DNA from: Monosporascus cannonballus
Taxonomy: Eukaryota; Ascomycota; Sordariomycetes; Xylariales
Length of the DNA stretch: 64,000 nucleotides
Direction: 5' to 3'
Assembly (NCBI GenBank): GCA_004154925.1
Contig: QJNS01000075.1
Location: 186,001-250,000, forward strand
Part shown: positions 48,688 through 61,200 of the stretch, in pieces
Position numbering within the stretch: the first letter of the stretch is position 1
Layout: every line of letters starts with the position of its first letter
The notes under the pieces: model-generated
The model's database searches: none
Told to the model about the DNA's origin: nothing
What the model saw: the letters and a program-made list of their open reading frames with translations, nothing else
Translations under genes and position numbers: made by a program

Positions 48688-49467
48688 TCACGAATGAAGC
48701 GTCAACGCATCACAGCCGTCACCAATAAACGGCCCGACGTCCTCGCCGGGGGCGCACATCATGGTGTTCTCGAGCCAGCGCGCGTAGCCCTCGAAGCCGC
48801 CAATGCTGCCGACGACGCGGGCGCGGCCGACGCCGCGCACGGCCTCGAAGCGGCGCAGGTTGCGCGGGCCGGCGGCGCGCCAGTCGGCCTGCCAGACGTC
48901 GAGGACGAGCTCGCGGAGGCCGCCGAGCCGCCGCACCCTCTCGTCCCCGTCCCCGTCATCGGGGAGCTCGACGTCGAGCCTCACGCGCACGCGCAAGCGC
49001 CGCACCCGCGCCGCCTGCGCCGCATCACGCACGGAGCTTCCCGCGGGGAACGGGAACAGCCGCGGGAACGACGCCAGCAGCGTCGGGTGCGCCTCGAACT
49101 CGTTGGTCTCGAGGAGGAAGGCCAGCGCCTCGGCGTGCAGCTGGCGGCACGTGCGCAGGATCGCCGGGTGCAGTCGGGCGTCTTTGGCGTGTGTCTGTTG
49201 CTGCCGCCGCTGGCGCGTGGTGTGCAGGGTGAGCAGATAGCCGTAGATCTCGAGGCGCAGCTCGAGGGGCAGCGTCAGGAGCGTGGAAGGGGGAGGCGCG
49301 CCGCGGCGGGCGGGGGCGGGAGCGGGAGCTCCTTGCTCACGTTCCTGGGAGATGAGAAGCACGCCCTTCGGCTCCTTGGTGGTGCCCTTTTGTGGTGATG
49401 GTGATGATAGGGCATCGTCGTATGAGATGTCAATGCCGCTATCTGACGCGAGAGGGTTCTTGTACAT
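48688..49467 (-). CDS. 2EXR/F-box-like domain protein, 259 aa
   Basis: A single exon from ATG 49467; upstream in-frame sequence up to 49479 uses GTG and is not a start. Residues about 60-75 read TLLTLPLELRLEIYGYLL, the N-terminal helix motif of fungal 2EXR/F-box-like proteins. ILRTCRQLHAEALAFL at about 105-120 is the second family block. The middle is rich in Arg/Asp/Val. Such proteins are very numerous in ascomycetes and mostly uncharacterised; a role in substrate recruitment for ubiquitylation is sometimes assumed. The GC content is very high at 48,750-49,350, which creates long antisense open frames (48694-49398 plus) that I regard as shadows. Confidence 0.8.
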   Translation of the reverse strand: MYKNPLASDSGIDISYDDALSSPSPQKGTTKEPKGVLLISQEREQGAPAPAPARRGAPPPSTLLTLPLELRLEIYGYLLTLHTTRQRRQQQTHAKDARLHPAILRTCRQLHAEALAFLLETNEFEAHPTLLASFPRLFPFPAGSSVRDAAQAARVRRLRVRVRLDVELPDDGDGDERVRRLGGLRELVLDVWQADWRAAGPRNLRRFEAVRGVGRARVVGSIGGFEGYARWLENTMMCAPGEDVGPFIGDGCDALTLHS

Positions 49468-51606
49468 GGCCGTGTGCACTTCTGGTTTAACTAACGTAGT
49501 AGCTTTTGTCGTCGTTATCCGGGCTCTTTTGTGGGGATCTTTGCCCTGGTCGTAGTAGCGATGGGATTAGGGGGTTCATCCAGACGCCAGGTAACGCCAA
49601 TGTCCCCCATCGAGGGTATTTAAGTAGGTAGCTATCCATCCCAACGCGGGACGGCGACGTCGAAACAGAACAGCGGTCAGGTCGCAGCCACTCCTGAGCT
49701 GATTGCCGAGGCGCAGGTGAACGAGGTCCGCGGCGCTCGAATCTCACGCATGTATGCGCTCAGTCCCATGCGCGATGGTCCGACGCAAGGGGTTGTTGCG
49801 AGGATTGCATGGCGCCGGCCGGCCGGGAGGCTGTGCCGGGTTGGCGGTCAACGGCGATGCAGCCGGAGATGTCCGAGGCGAGCTGAAACTGCCGTTTTTG
49901 CGGGGCAGCTATTTCGACAGTCTTTCAGGCTATTCCGGAGGTTCCGCGAAGTACCACCGTCAAACTCTCCCTTTACATCACCGCATTCTGCATTCAACCA
50001 CCACCCAAATATCAAACATTACACCAATAGGGTGAGCTTTCGCCGTCCTCCGAACCCACCGAGACCTAACCCTAACCCTATGTTGTTGGTAATAAATGTT
50101 GGTAGCCGTAGAAGATGCTAAGTACAGTACTGAGTAGTCGCAGGATAGTATCCCCTACAAGTCACAAAGGGTATATCTGGTTAGTAATCTCCACCGAGGC
50201 CATATTGCGACTTAGGTAGGTAAAGTTACATACAGACTTGTATGAGCTTAGACACTGCAGACAGTTTTGCTGGTGCCTGCCTTTATCGTAGCTTGCCAGT
50301 TTTCTATTTTGAATGATATCTACGAGGTCACATGCCATACAGTTTTCTATATACATCTACATCCTAACCTTGTATGGCGTACAGGGGCCCAGATGGAACT
50401 ACCTAGGTAACTAAAAGTACCTAAAAGTACCCCAGTGGCTTGTATGTGTCCACTTCCAATACAAAGATATGCTTAGAGACCGTCTGAATAACCACGACCG
50501 CCGTTTTTTTGGCGGGCAGAGGCTCGTCGTCCGATTTCGAGCAAATCAGGAGATGTCTACGAACTACCGTTGCGTTTCCCAATTATTTATTCCCAACGTC
50601 GGCCCTTTACATCGGCGTGTTCTCGCCCTCGACAGTTCTAATAGTTCTTCTTTTCAGCTGGACGTTCGTAGAGCTGGACGTCCCGCTTCGTATTCCCTGC
50701 AGAATCATCCGACGAGTCGGAACGTGTCGGCGACCGCATGATATATGAGCTGACGTGAGGTAAGCGCAGGTCATGATAGTGCGGCATTTCGCTCCGAGGT
50801 CGCAGACAGCGCCTTTTGCGGGGCCCTGAAGAAGGTGGTTTACCGCTTGACGCCCAGGTAGTGCTCCGGCCTGGCAGCAAGAAACAGATCATAATGTAAC
50901 TGAAGTCAGGTCTTCGTTACGTGGTCGCTCTACGTGTTTTACACTCGACCCCTTCTTTTATTGTGGGAGTAGCCGGTGTGTATGGAGCTCATGGGCTGAC
51001 TATCACCTGCTGTCTCCAGTGTTGATCTACCTAACTGCTAAGCAATTAGCTAGGAATCCAGGTAAGAAGCTACATACATAATCTATCGGAAACAGACCGC
51101 GTAAAGTCGCAAGACCTTTCCACAATAAAACAGAGGGTCGAGTTATTTACAACCCCTGGGCGGGAAAACCAGGCAACCCCATTAGTTTGCAGGGACGCAA
51201 GTGACGATGAAGATATCAGCCATCCGATCTGGTCTAATGCGGCCGCACTGTAGTGAAATGTTCTCATAAAGTTCAATTCAATGTTCTATTTGATGAACGC
51301 CAGCCAGCCATTCTATTCAGACGTATCAACAAAACGCCATGCATGGGATGCCAAAGACAATGCCAGCCATATGTAGGTAGGTGACAGCGGTAATAAAGGT
51401 AAACAAAGGACATACCGATAGGCAACATCAACGCCCGAGACCCGCAATCGCAGACATGCCAATTTCTCGTTTCGCCGAACGCCATGCTCCGTCTCTGAAG
51501 AAACAGGTTGCCAGGTGCGCTCGCACACTTACTTTCCCACATTCGCCATCTCGGAAGAAAAGCCTTACCACTTACTACCGACCGTCAGACCCCCCCTTTT
51601 CGAAGT
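49468..51606. other. Intergenic, with telomere-like repeat
   Basis: The interval is 2.1 kb with only short open frames and many CCTAGGTA/TACCT-type motifs common in fungal intergenic DNA. An interstitial telomere-type array is at 50064-50080. No supported gene. Confidence 0.5.
50064..50080. repeat. Interstitial telomere-type repeat (CCCTAA)n
   Basis: ACCTAACCCTAACCCTA is nearly three units of the reverse complement of TTAGGG, the telomeric repeat of most filamentous fungi. Genes continue on both sides, so this is not a chromosome end. Confidence 0.7.
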
Positions 51607-53177
51607 TTAGTACGCACCTATCCCCAGGATTCGCGCCGCCTTCTCCGAAGTCCCGATATCGGATCGTGTCGCCAGGCTCATGACGGGACTCTCGGGCAGC
51701 TGCGCGTCGCCGTCCGCGTATTCGGCCGGGTGCGGGTGCTCGCCCACCGTCAGTGACCGCCGCTTCTTCTTGATGTTTCCCTGAGACGGCGACTTGAGGA
51801 CCAGGTGGGGACGCTGCGGCAGTGGCGGCGGGGGGCTCATCGACCGGGTGATAGACATGGACGGTGCGGGCTCCATGATGGACAGCATTGTCCGACTCCT
51901 TGCGTGGAGCGATCCCGGGTCAAAAGCCCTTGTCCGCCCAGCACTAGTCGGGATGGTGGGCGTCGGGAAAAGTCGGTGGTTCTCTATCTCGGTCGCTGGG
52001 GTCGCTAAGGGGCTCGCCACGCGTGCAACCGCCTTCTCGTTGGTGGTGAGACCCTTGGTCTGGGCAAACGCGGATGAACGTCGATGATATGGGTCGCGTT
52101 CAGAAAATCCGTCATTAATCGGGTGGACCATAACCGTCTGGCCGTGGATAGTCAAAATCGAGTTGGTGGGGACGTTCACCCATTTCTCTGGGAAAAGATG
52201 GTTAGCTTAGCAATATAAAAACAGAAAAGAAACATAATCCCAATACCTCGCTCAAAGGTCAGCGGCTCGCTTGCAACAAGTACAATACCGGCGCCTTTAT
52301 CCCGCCTGTCCATTTGGTAGTCGCAATCCTTGCCCGCGGAAGACCGTGCTTCCCATTGAGTGCCTGAGGAGAAATACAAGCTTGCCGCTTCATCGGTTTT
52401 GCTGCTGACATAACGTGTGCAAATAACGCTGTGGCCATCAGAGACGGCAAAGTTCAGGAGACTTCTAGTATCGACGTTTTCGCTCTGGACGATCCTCTCC
52501 GGGATGCTAGATGTGAGCTCATTGATGACCTCGATAGTCTGAAGCACCGCCTTTCGAAGGACCGTCGGACCGAAGCCCTTCTCGGGCATTGAGCTCGGAT
52601 CGGAGCCTAATCGCTCGAGTCGGTCGAGGAACAGCGCGAATGCCCACTCGCTATCGGTGCCGCCTTGGACGTTGAGGTACCACCTATCGTGCAGCCGTTC
52701 GCCGAGCCTCCGCTTGATGTACTTCCACCCACCCAGCCCACCATTATGCATCCACATCAAACTCCCGTGGCAGAACGGATGGCAGTTGTCTTCGCTCAGG
52801 GACCCCTCTGTCGTAGCGCGGACATGGCCGAATATGAGTCGGGACGCCGTCTTAGAGGCTATCCGAGGCAAGTTGGAGCAGTTCCATACGGGGGTCGTCG
52901 ATTTGAATATGCAAGGCTCAGCGCCGAGTTTTGGGTCAGTATACCACCCACTATGGCAACAAGTTAGCAATTATCTTCAGATGACGGCCAAAACCGCGTG
53001 TTGGGAGAAGGGGGGGAAGCCCTACACGCCATATCCATCTGGGTTTGTCGGGCCGCGCCTCGTGTCTAAGCGTAACCTTGAATCGTATGATTGCCGCAAG
53101 ATAGAATGCGTGGGATCGGTGATTAGTTTGGAGAGAAGGATCTCGTCAGTACCGCGGTAGACGAGGAAGCGACACAT
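51607..53177 (-). CDS. DUG3: Class II glutamine amidotransferase, DUG3-like (3 exons, 478 aa)
   Basis: Exons 53177-53026, 52950-52247 and 52187-51607 join in frame (1437 nt). The start MCRFLVYRG exposes Cys2, the Ntn nucleophile of class II amidotransferases. PDGYGVGWY across the first intron and GHVRATTEG near residues 85-95 are family hallmarks. Residues up to about 300 form the amidotransferase domain. PLTFEREKWVNVPTNS at the last intron is the conserved end, followed by a Ser/Pro/Arg-rich tail of about 150 residues. In yeast, Dug3p with Dug2p cleaves glutathione in the cytosol (established knowledge); this role is inferred by family. The gene looks intact and house-keeping, unlike its neighbours. 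Confidence 0.9.
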
Positions 53178-55934
53178 GCTGGAAAGGAGGTCCGCAACCG
53201 GGGGACAGGTCGGTGGACAATGCTCGATATGCTGATTGAGGAGGAATGAAGAGAGAAATAGTCGAGATCATGAACCACTCGATTACTTCTAGAAAAAGAA
53301 AATCCTTCACCAGGGTCTCGCGCTTCCTGCTTTTGTTTGTTTCAGTCGCTGAGGCTAGCCATATGGCCGTGTGGCACAATTGTTGGTTATGCTTAGTTCC
53401 AAGTCGGCCCAAGATGCATCTGCAGCGGAAGCACAAGTGGCGGTAGGGAATAAAACGACAAGCAGATGATCGGACTTCCAGTTCCACCACGACCGTCTAT
53501 TCAGCAAAGATACGACGCCTCTTCATGCCACAACTTGATTATATATTACAAGCGTTGATAGTATAGGTTCGTCAAAAGAGCGTTGTTGTAGTCCTAACTC
53601 AGGCGTAATTGAAAGGTGAAATGGGCTGAAACAATGGCGACATCCTTGCCCAGGTGTAAATTAGTTGATGTGGGGGATTGAATTAGAGGTGGATCCTGGA
53701 CCCTAGCAGACAGTCTTAGTGGATGCTACTTAACAACGTCAGGGGGTCACTGGGTTGGGGGGTTTAATGGGTTGGAGACTTGAAATGCCCATGTTCACAA
53801 TCGACCCCCTTGTCCCCCTTTCAAAGTTTTCTTCTACCTGGTCTTTATTAGACTTTTTAAGTAAGCTTCTAGTAGCTCTTGAATCCTAAATGAGAATTTG
53901 GACCACGGCAAGACGTGACTTCCCTGTATCAGAGATATATGCCGTGCCTATTAATGGCCCCGGAATTAGGGCAGTCGTCAGGTTCCCTAAATGACGTATC
54001 ACTACGTATTCCCATCTACACTAAACATGATCGCGTGTACACGTAGTGCATGTCTGCATTTGGCTAAAGGGGTCGTTGATGCGGACATTACAATTCACTT
54101 CAAAACTGTTTGACTTTCTCTATGAAGTTATACTCTCGGCATTGATAGCTTATAATTTAGAAGCCAGTCTTATTCCCAGTTTCTCGATGCCGCCTTTTCC
54201 CTACCTAGGCCATAATCCCATTATCCGGGACGTCGGGCCCAACCCACCTTTTCGTCATCTCGTCTCCCTTGTCTAGTGCCAAGATATTATTTATCGGGTC
54301 TTCGCACAATCACGTGCGCAGACGGAAATGGGGGGATCTCGTCCGACGTGGCAAACGGCAGTCCCTTTTGAGACGTCTGAATGGGGAATCGAGTCAGTTC
54401 TCAGGAAGAGCTGCCATGGCGCATCTACCCGCAAGATCTCGTGTATCATTATGTAGTTTGTTCATCTCAATCCCTCAAAGTCAAATGAATATTTTCTACG
54501 AGGTACTAGGCCTAGTTTCTCAGCATGCGCCCTCCAGCTTGCCTCGTCGTTACCTCGCGCACGCGGGAGCAAGCATGCAATCGTCCGAACCGCCCTGCAT
54601 AGTCGACATGTCCGGCGGGGTCGAAAGGGCACACGATACCATGTTATTTGCCACGTGCTCTCAGCCCAGGTCGAGTTGCTCCCTTACGTCCCACCGGCCT
54701 TAGCTGATATGTTACACAATGGCAACAAGCTGGACCCTCCTTCGACATATAGACCAGAGGAGCGTGCTCTTGGGGATGCTGGTGGCAACATTGTCCCTCG
54801 TTCTGTAGCTCCCCAGTAGGCCGGATTGCCTAAGTAATGAACTACCTAGTAAGGTTCTCTTTCAAAGGTATTCTGAGCAATTTATGCTACGAATGCATGG
54901 CAGAGGACAGAGAATCTAGTCTACATCTACTCTGAAATGAGAGTCACAAGGCTTTGCTGCTGTGAATGTAGGGGGTACCCCCCCAAATGAATGGAAAGAG
55001 TGGGGGGGGGCCTCCTACAATACTTACCTCTTGCACAAACACTATCCGGCCTCCCTCTGGTAATTTGAGGGCAACCTTTCTTCTCTTAGGGCTTGTGCCC
55101 CGAAATTGCAATCCCGGAGGAAGCTCGATTGTGCCCTCGAGCCCCCAAGGTGCTTTGAAGTGAAATCATGGTATTATCTCTAATAAGTCGCAAACCCTCT
55201 TGTTAGCCTCCAAAGTATTAGCAACTACTTCAATGCGCTGGATATCTTCATTAACTTGATTTCACACCATCGTCGATAGGAGTTCGTCTTCCAGTGTGGA
55301 TTGCATATGAAAAGCGGACGGGTCCCGGCTGATATCGCAAAGTGAGAAGGTAATATGCAAGATGGCCCGAACCTAAGTACTTGCAATTCTTCCTCCGAGT
55401 GGGAGCAGCGACTTGTGGTAATGCCAGGTACGGCCGAGTAGAACAAGGAGGCAGCTTCTGGTTCCAACGTCCAGCAGTGGCGCTTTCGCATATATAGAGC
55501 GGGCAATAAAGAAGTGTATACACCCGTACTTGCTAATAGAGTCCGAACAAGTCGCGACCAGCATGATAAACTTAGCTTGTGCTGCATACTCTTGGTGTAT
55601 CCGAGGATAAACTCTATTAAACGCGTCTTAAACGTACCTACTAGTTGGATATCCCAAGTGTATAAGCATCCCATGAAAATTTGGCCAGCATAGCAGTCAG
55701 CGGTGTGAGCGACTACTGGATATTATATATATCTTTCTGCGAGTGTCAGCCTATATATCAGGGAGCCACACGTCGGCTCAAGTCGTCAGGTCAAGTCGTC
55801 CCTCGACAACATTCCGATCGCATCATCCTGTCGCTCGATTCGCAAGAACAACGATATTTACATCTATGAATTCATTACTAGCCTCGCCTCGCTTCATAAT
55901 TTCAACACTCATATAACTGCTTGGATTGCCCATC
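53178..55934. other. Intergenic, no supported gene
   Basis: The interval is 2.7 kb with scattered open frames (for example 54269-54703 plus, 55225-55674 minus), none with a known domain. A GC-rich inverted stretch GGGGGTACCCCC lies near 54970. Confidence 0.5.
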
Positions 55935-57665
55935 ATGCACGAGGCTTGCTTACGACACATTCAGGACACCGTCCCGGACTGGAGGTCGATATTCGCGGAG
56001 GTAGAGAGGACTGAGCAGCAAAAGAAGCAGGAAGAGAATCCGCCATTTGAAGCAGCTTATGCTGTCAACGAGACGTCAGCGGCAAATCAGGCGGGAGATC
56101 ACAGTGTCACCACCGCAGCTATAAGATGACCCCCCCATCCGCGCTCCACCCCCTCAACGCGCCAGCGTTTTCCCATACAAAATCGCCAAAATCGCTATAT
56201 TTTCAACAACACTTTAAAATTCGAATAAAAGTCATAAAAATAAGTTACTATAGGTATTATTATTAGCGTTGAGATCTTTACATAATAAAATATTTAAAAT
56301 TTTGCTGTACGTATATAATATTTTTTAAATATTTTATATTTTCGATAAATCTATTTGCTATATACTTTATGTGTGTATATTTGAAAATTTATAACTTTTT
56401 TAATATATAAGATATAAAAAAGATGTTTTACATATAATTATTATATTATAAAAGTTATTAAATACAAGTTCCAATTTAGTTATAACTTTATTTAATAAAA
56501 AGATATACCGTAAAAACGAAAAGTGGAGAAAAATGGAGAATATTTTGTATGGGAAATATGATACCTTGTTTTTAAATATTAATAATACAATAACTAATAA
56601 AGATATAATATTAATATTTTAATAAATTATACAGAAATGATGAATATTTAATTATTTAAAAATGTTATATTTTTATTAATTTGTTTTACCTAAATCTATA
56701 TTAATAAACATACCTTTTCGACCTTAACAATTTGCCATACAATTTGTATGGGAAAATGTTAACGTTTTATTGTCGTAATTTCGATCTAAATTTAATCTGT
56801 ATAAATATTAATATTATGTAAGAAAACTTCGCACATTATATTATTTTGAGGCCTTAATTATTATTCCCTGGGTCGTTTTTTAATATCTACCTTTGTTAAT
56901 TAATTATAAATATGCAGTTTTGGTGATTTTGTATGGGAAATGGCGGCGCGTTGGGGGGGTGGAGCGCGGATGGGGGGTCACCTTAACAGCAGATACTTCC
57001 ACAGCCGCGATTACAAACGAGGTTATCAACAGAACACCGGCGGACACACTCCCATCGTCCACCCAATCCATCAAGCAAATAAAAGACGCTTCGGGACATT
57101 CATCAGCTATAGCCTTTAGGAGGATATGCCCATGCCACGGTCCTCGGCAGGTTCACATCACGTGAGGGAGGCGGATTCCGGTCGGGTTTGTTCGTCGGGC
57201 CACGATCAGAACTGCCGTAGTCCGAGGGCTGCGTGGATTAATCCTGTTTCCAAAGTGGCGCCACAAGAAACCCAACGAGCACCCACAATGAACAGAGACA
57301 ACCCCTTCACAGAAGGCATCCCCCAGCAAGCCATGCAATATATGGATGGCAATGAGTGGACTGCAAGGGGTAACCCATTTTCGGGTCCACCTCGCTTTGT
57401 GAACAAAATCGAGGAGGCCGAACAGAACGCGTTCCTTTCATCACTGGAAGACGAACTAGACGCCGCTGCCACTGCCACTCCGGGAGTGGTGCACGACGAT
57501 GACTACGAGGGCTCGACCGGGGACACGCCTCCGTTCTCTGACGGTGAGACATGCGAGGACAAGAACTGTGGCCCTGAACTGCAGTACGTTCTGTGGCTAT
57601 CGTTGCAGGAGAACCAAGACTCGGCACAAAGGGCTCCCAAAAACAGTGTAGAAACGGATGCGTGA
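55935..57665 (+). pseudogene. Predicted gene of unknown function, split by a MITE
   Basis: An open frame from ATG 55935 is interrupted at 56123 by an 860-bp TA-flanked element that brings a stop at once. Reading across from 56123 to 56986 (element plus one TA removed) the same frame stays open to 57161, where GTGAGG starts a plausible 59-nt intron (57162-57220, ending GTAG). That leads in frame into 57221-57665, giving a 269-aa product overall. The N-terminal part is helical and charged. The C-terminal part (from 57288) is acidic with an Asp/Glu-rich middle. No known domain. The 3' part could also be an independent 125-aa gene from ATG 57288. The intron is my inference. Confidence 0.5.
56124..56983. 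mobile_element. MITE-type element with about 60-bp inverted repeats and TA duplication
   Basis: The left end (AGATGACCCCCCCATCCGC, from 56124) and the reverse complement of the right end (AGGTGACCCCCCATCCGC, ending 56983) match over about 60 bp. The match includes the GCTCCACC, CAACGCGCC and CCCATACAAAATC blocks. TA occurs on both sides (56122-56123, 56984-56985), as in Tc1/mariner and Fot/pogo elements. The interior is very AT-rich and has no transposase, so it is non-autonomous. It lies inside a predicted coding sequence. Confidence 0.88.
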
Positions 57666-58244
57666 ATCCCCTGAAGGCGGGAAAGCCGGATGAACCAGGT
57701 GGATACGTTTAGTGTGTAGCGGAAGGGCTTGCGGAAGTTTTAGTCATAGCGACTCTGGGGTAAAAAGGACTTGGGCGAAAAGGTATTGGATTAAACCAGC
57801 GAGGTAGTATTGATGATGCGCAAGGAGAAGGGGCTTGTCGATTTCCAGTATCTGACAGGTTAGGCAACAGTTCCCTCTCTCAATCCGTGTACAGTGTCTC
57901 CATGGTCAGTCCTTAAGCAGCTGAGTTGCACTTCGCATGCACTAGGGCGAAAGCCTGCACATGCATCTCGGATATACTTGGCATGGCGATTGATGTCTGC
58001 TGTGCCAGTCGGTACCGAGTCTGCATTGGAGGCTTAAGGTGTTCAAGGGGAACTGCTATCCACAACTCCCAGAGCACAGACCAATTACCCCCAATGACGG
58101 CGGTACCTAGGTACTTCGCACTTAGTTTTAATTCAGCTTTAATGACCAAATGATAGAAGGCCAGCGGTTACATAGAGTGGACGAATCTGCCACCTGGGCC
58201 CTCAATTCCTCTCCTCACAACCGTACGGCCACATAGAACCAATC
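57666..58244. other. Intergenic, upstream of the ankyrin gene
   Basis: No open frame with a recognisable product. It contains a CCTAGGTAC motif near 58106 and the presumed promoter of the downstream gene. Confidence 0.5.
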
Positions 58245-61200
58245 ATGGCCTCAATTTTGAGCCTCCCTGTGGAGCTCCTGGTGTTCATCGCTCAGGAGTT
58301 GGAGGACGTTCAGGACATTGCAGCCCTGTCGCGGTCATGTCGCCGTATATACAACACTACCATCTTTACGTTGTACCGTTATGTCAAAGATGATCCCGCC
58401 GTCATGTGCTGGGCTGTCGATGAGGGCCATGTCCAGCCCGTCAAATACCTGCTGGCGGCTGGCGCCGATCCAAATGTTGCGTGGGTTCAATCAGAAACGA
58501 GGAGCAGAACCCTCGAGCGGCTGTACTACGAAGGATTCAGCAGTCGATTGATGAGGAGCCTTAAGGCGGCCGTTGATGATGATGTGGCGTCAAATAATGA
58601 GGAAGCGAAGGGGTTGACGTTCAAGAGCCACACGGACGAGAAGGGCGGCCTGGAGGATGATGGTGATGCCGAATATGACGATGACGGCATATTTAACGAC
58701 GGGTATGACAGCGCCGACTATGATGATGACGAGAGTGACGACGATCCCGATGACATTAGCGACACTTACGAAAGTGAAAGCGAAAGCGAAAGTGACAACG
58801 ACAGTGACAACGAGGACATTTCGGACGGCAATTTAACATTCACAAGGCAGTATTTCTGGACTCCTCTTCACATAGCAGCGCGCTGGGGGCACGATGAGCT
58901 AGCTGAACTACTCCTTAACCACGGAGCAAACATTCAAGCCCTCTCGCGTGGACTTTGTGAGTGTTTTTACCCAACGGATCGTTTACCCAAACCCAAGTAT
59001 AGAAGAAAGGCTGTTTTCCCCCTTTGGATGCCTCTTCATACTGCTATCTGTCATGGGCATGATTCCACGGCGCGCCTTCTTTTGGCTCGGGGAGCCTCGA
59101 CAGCCGTTGCCACGAGAGGACGCGGAGCAAAACTCGATCGGGCCACTGCCCTCCACTCGGCTTGTTACTCTGGATTGACGTCGTTATCACGCTTTCTAAT
59201 AGAGGGCGGCTATCAGAACGACGTTGAGGCCAGGGATCATCGAGGAATGACGCCGATGAGCTATGCTTATTACTCGGGCAATTGGGAATCCATAGACTTG
59301 CTGGTTGAGCACGGTGCCACGCTCAACGCGCGTCTTGGGCCGGCCAGCCTGTTCAAGCACGCTTGCTGGTACTCACGATTTTCCGAAGCTCTCCGCTTCA
59401 TTGAGCTTGGTGCCGATGTCGACGTCACATACAATGAAGTAGAGTCGTCGCCATTGCATTGCTGTTGCATGCAACCGTACTCTGTTTCTCGAGGCTTCGT
59501 GCGATTACCGAAGCGGGTTTCGGATCAGGCCTCCCGCAGAGATGACGTTGTTCAGATTCTGCTAGATTCAGGACAGCACATCGAAGTTCGAAATTATGAC
59601 CTCGAGACTCCCCTGATTCAGGCTGCACGTTATCACTTGGCCAGCACCATCGAGGTCCTCCTCGCTGCAGGCGCAAGCACCACGGTGGTTGACGATGCCG
59701 GTCACACGGCCCTAACAAGTGCATGCGCATCCGAGGTCAAATCTTCCAGGGGTGAGCTACTTCGCATAGTGAAGGCCTTACTCCCCGGGACACAGGCCAA
59801 GGACTGCGCGAAGGCCTTATATGGCATATGTGCGACCACCAACCGAGTGGAGGACAAGGCAGAGGTCGTGCGTCTGCTCCTCGCGAACGGGGCTTCTCTT
59901 TCCCTCCAGTACGAGCCCGGCCAGAACATACTGTCCCGAGCAATAGCACACGGCAACCTCGAACTTGCAGACCTACTTCTAGACAGCGGGTTAAAGCAAC
60001 CGGACTCAAAGCAGCTTTCCGATTTAATTGATGCAGCAATTGAACAGGACAATGCGTCCGCGCTCAGATATCTTATTGATACGTTTCAGGGCGCAGAAGA
60101 CGCGATGAAGGATGGTCGACGTCTTTACAACGCACTCCTTCACCGAGGGGGGAAGTGTGCCAAGTTCCTTATCAAGGCTGGGGCGCCGGTCACGTATCGT
60201 GGGGATGACGACACAACCTGTTTAATACGGGCTACCGCCTTCACGCGCACCAGCCTAGCCAAGATGCTCCTTGAGCGTGGCGCCGATCCGAATGAGCTGT
60301 CATACAGGGACCGTAGCCCGCTCTCTTTCCCCGTAGTCAAGGGAAACCAGCGTATGATCAAGCTCCTGCTGGATCACGGCGCAGACATCCACAAGCGAAC
60401 CGGCGGACCCGAGGGAAATAGCATTGTCGACCTCGCGGTTCATGGGGGACATTTAGATGCGTTGGCCATAATCGTACACCACAGAGCCTGGTGGAATTCA
60501 ACCAAGGCCCAGCGCAACGACTATGTCATTAGGGCTTTGTTGTCGGCAGCGGGAACGAACACTTTCGAACTTGGCGCCACCCTTAACTACCTCCTGCAGG
60601 GAGGTGCGGACCCGAACGCGGTTTACGAGGCGCTCGATGCCACACCCTTACATCTAAGCATCTTATTCGGCCAAGGGGAAGCAGTCCGCGTCCTGATGCG
60701 GCACGGGGCAGACGTTCACCGGAAATTGGCCATCCGACACTCGCTCCCATTTGAGAACATGACACCGCTTGAATATGCCATCAGCAGTCGTAGCGCCTCG
60801 CTCGGACTCATCAAGGACATGCTCGAGAGATCGCCTCTTAGAAACATCAACTGGGATTCCAGTTCTGATACCGGCTCCGACTGCGATTCAGACTCGGATT
60901 CAGACGCCGTGAAACGCGATCCGGCCGCCATATCCCGGACCGAGCCCCTGGACATCATGGCACTGGCCGTCGACTACACCCGGGCGGCATGCCGGCGCCA
61001 CAAACCCGAGGTCTTCAGCCTACTCTTCGGCCGACGGGCCGGCGGCCGCCCGGGCCGCTTAGACCCCAACCTACGCGATGGTACGGGCAACACGCCGCTG
61101 GCGCTCCTCTGCGCCGCCGTCGAATCCGGGCTCGCGGACTCAGACTTCACGGCCGACATGGTCGCCATGCGGACCGCGCTCTGCGTTGCCGAGCTGCTGC

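Noticed and set aside
48694..49398. 234-codon plus-strand open frame
   Set aside because: Antisense to the 2EXR gene in very GC-rich sequence; the composition explains the lack of stops, and the product is Ala/Arg/Glu low complexity.
50064..50080. Chromosome end
   Set aside because: Only about three repeat units, with genes continuing for 14 kb beyond.
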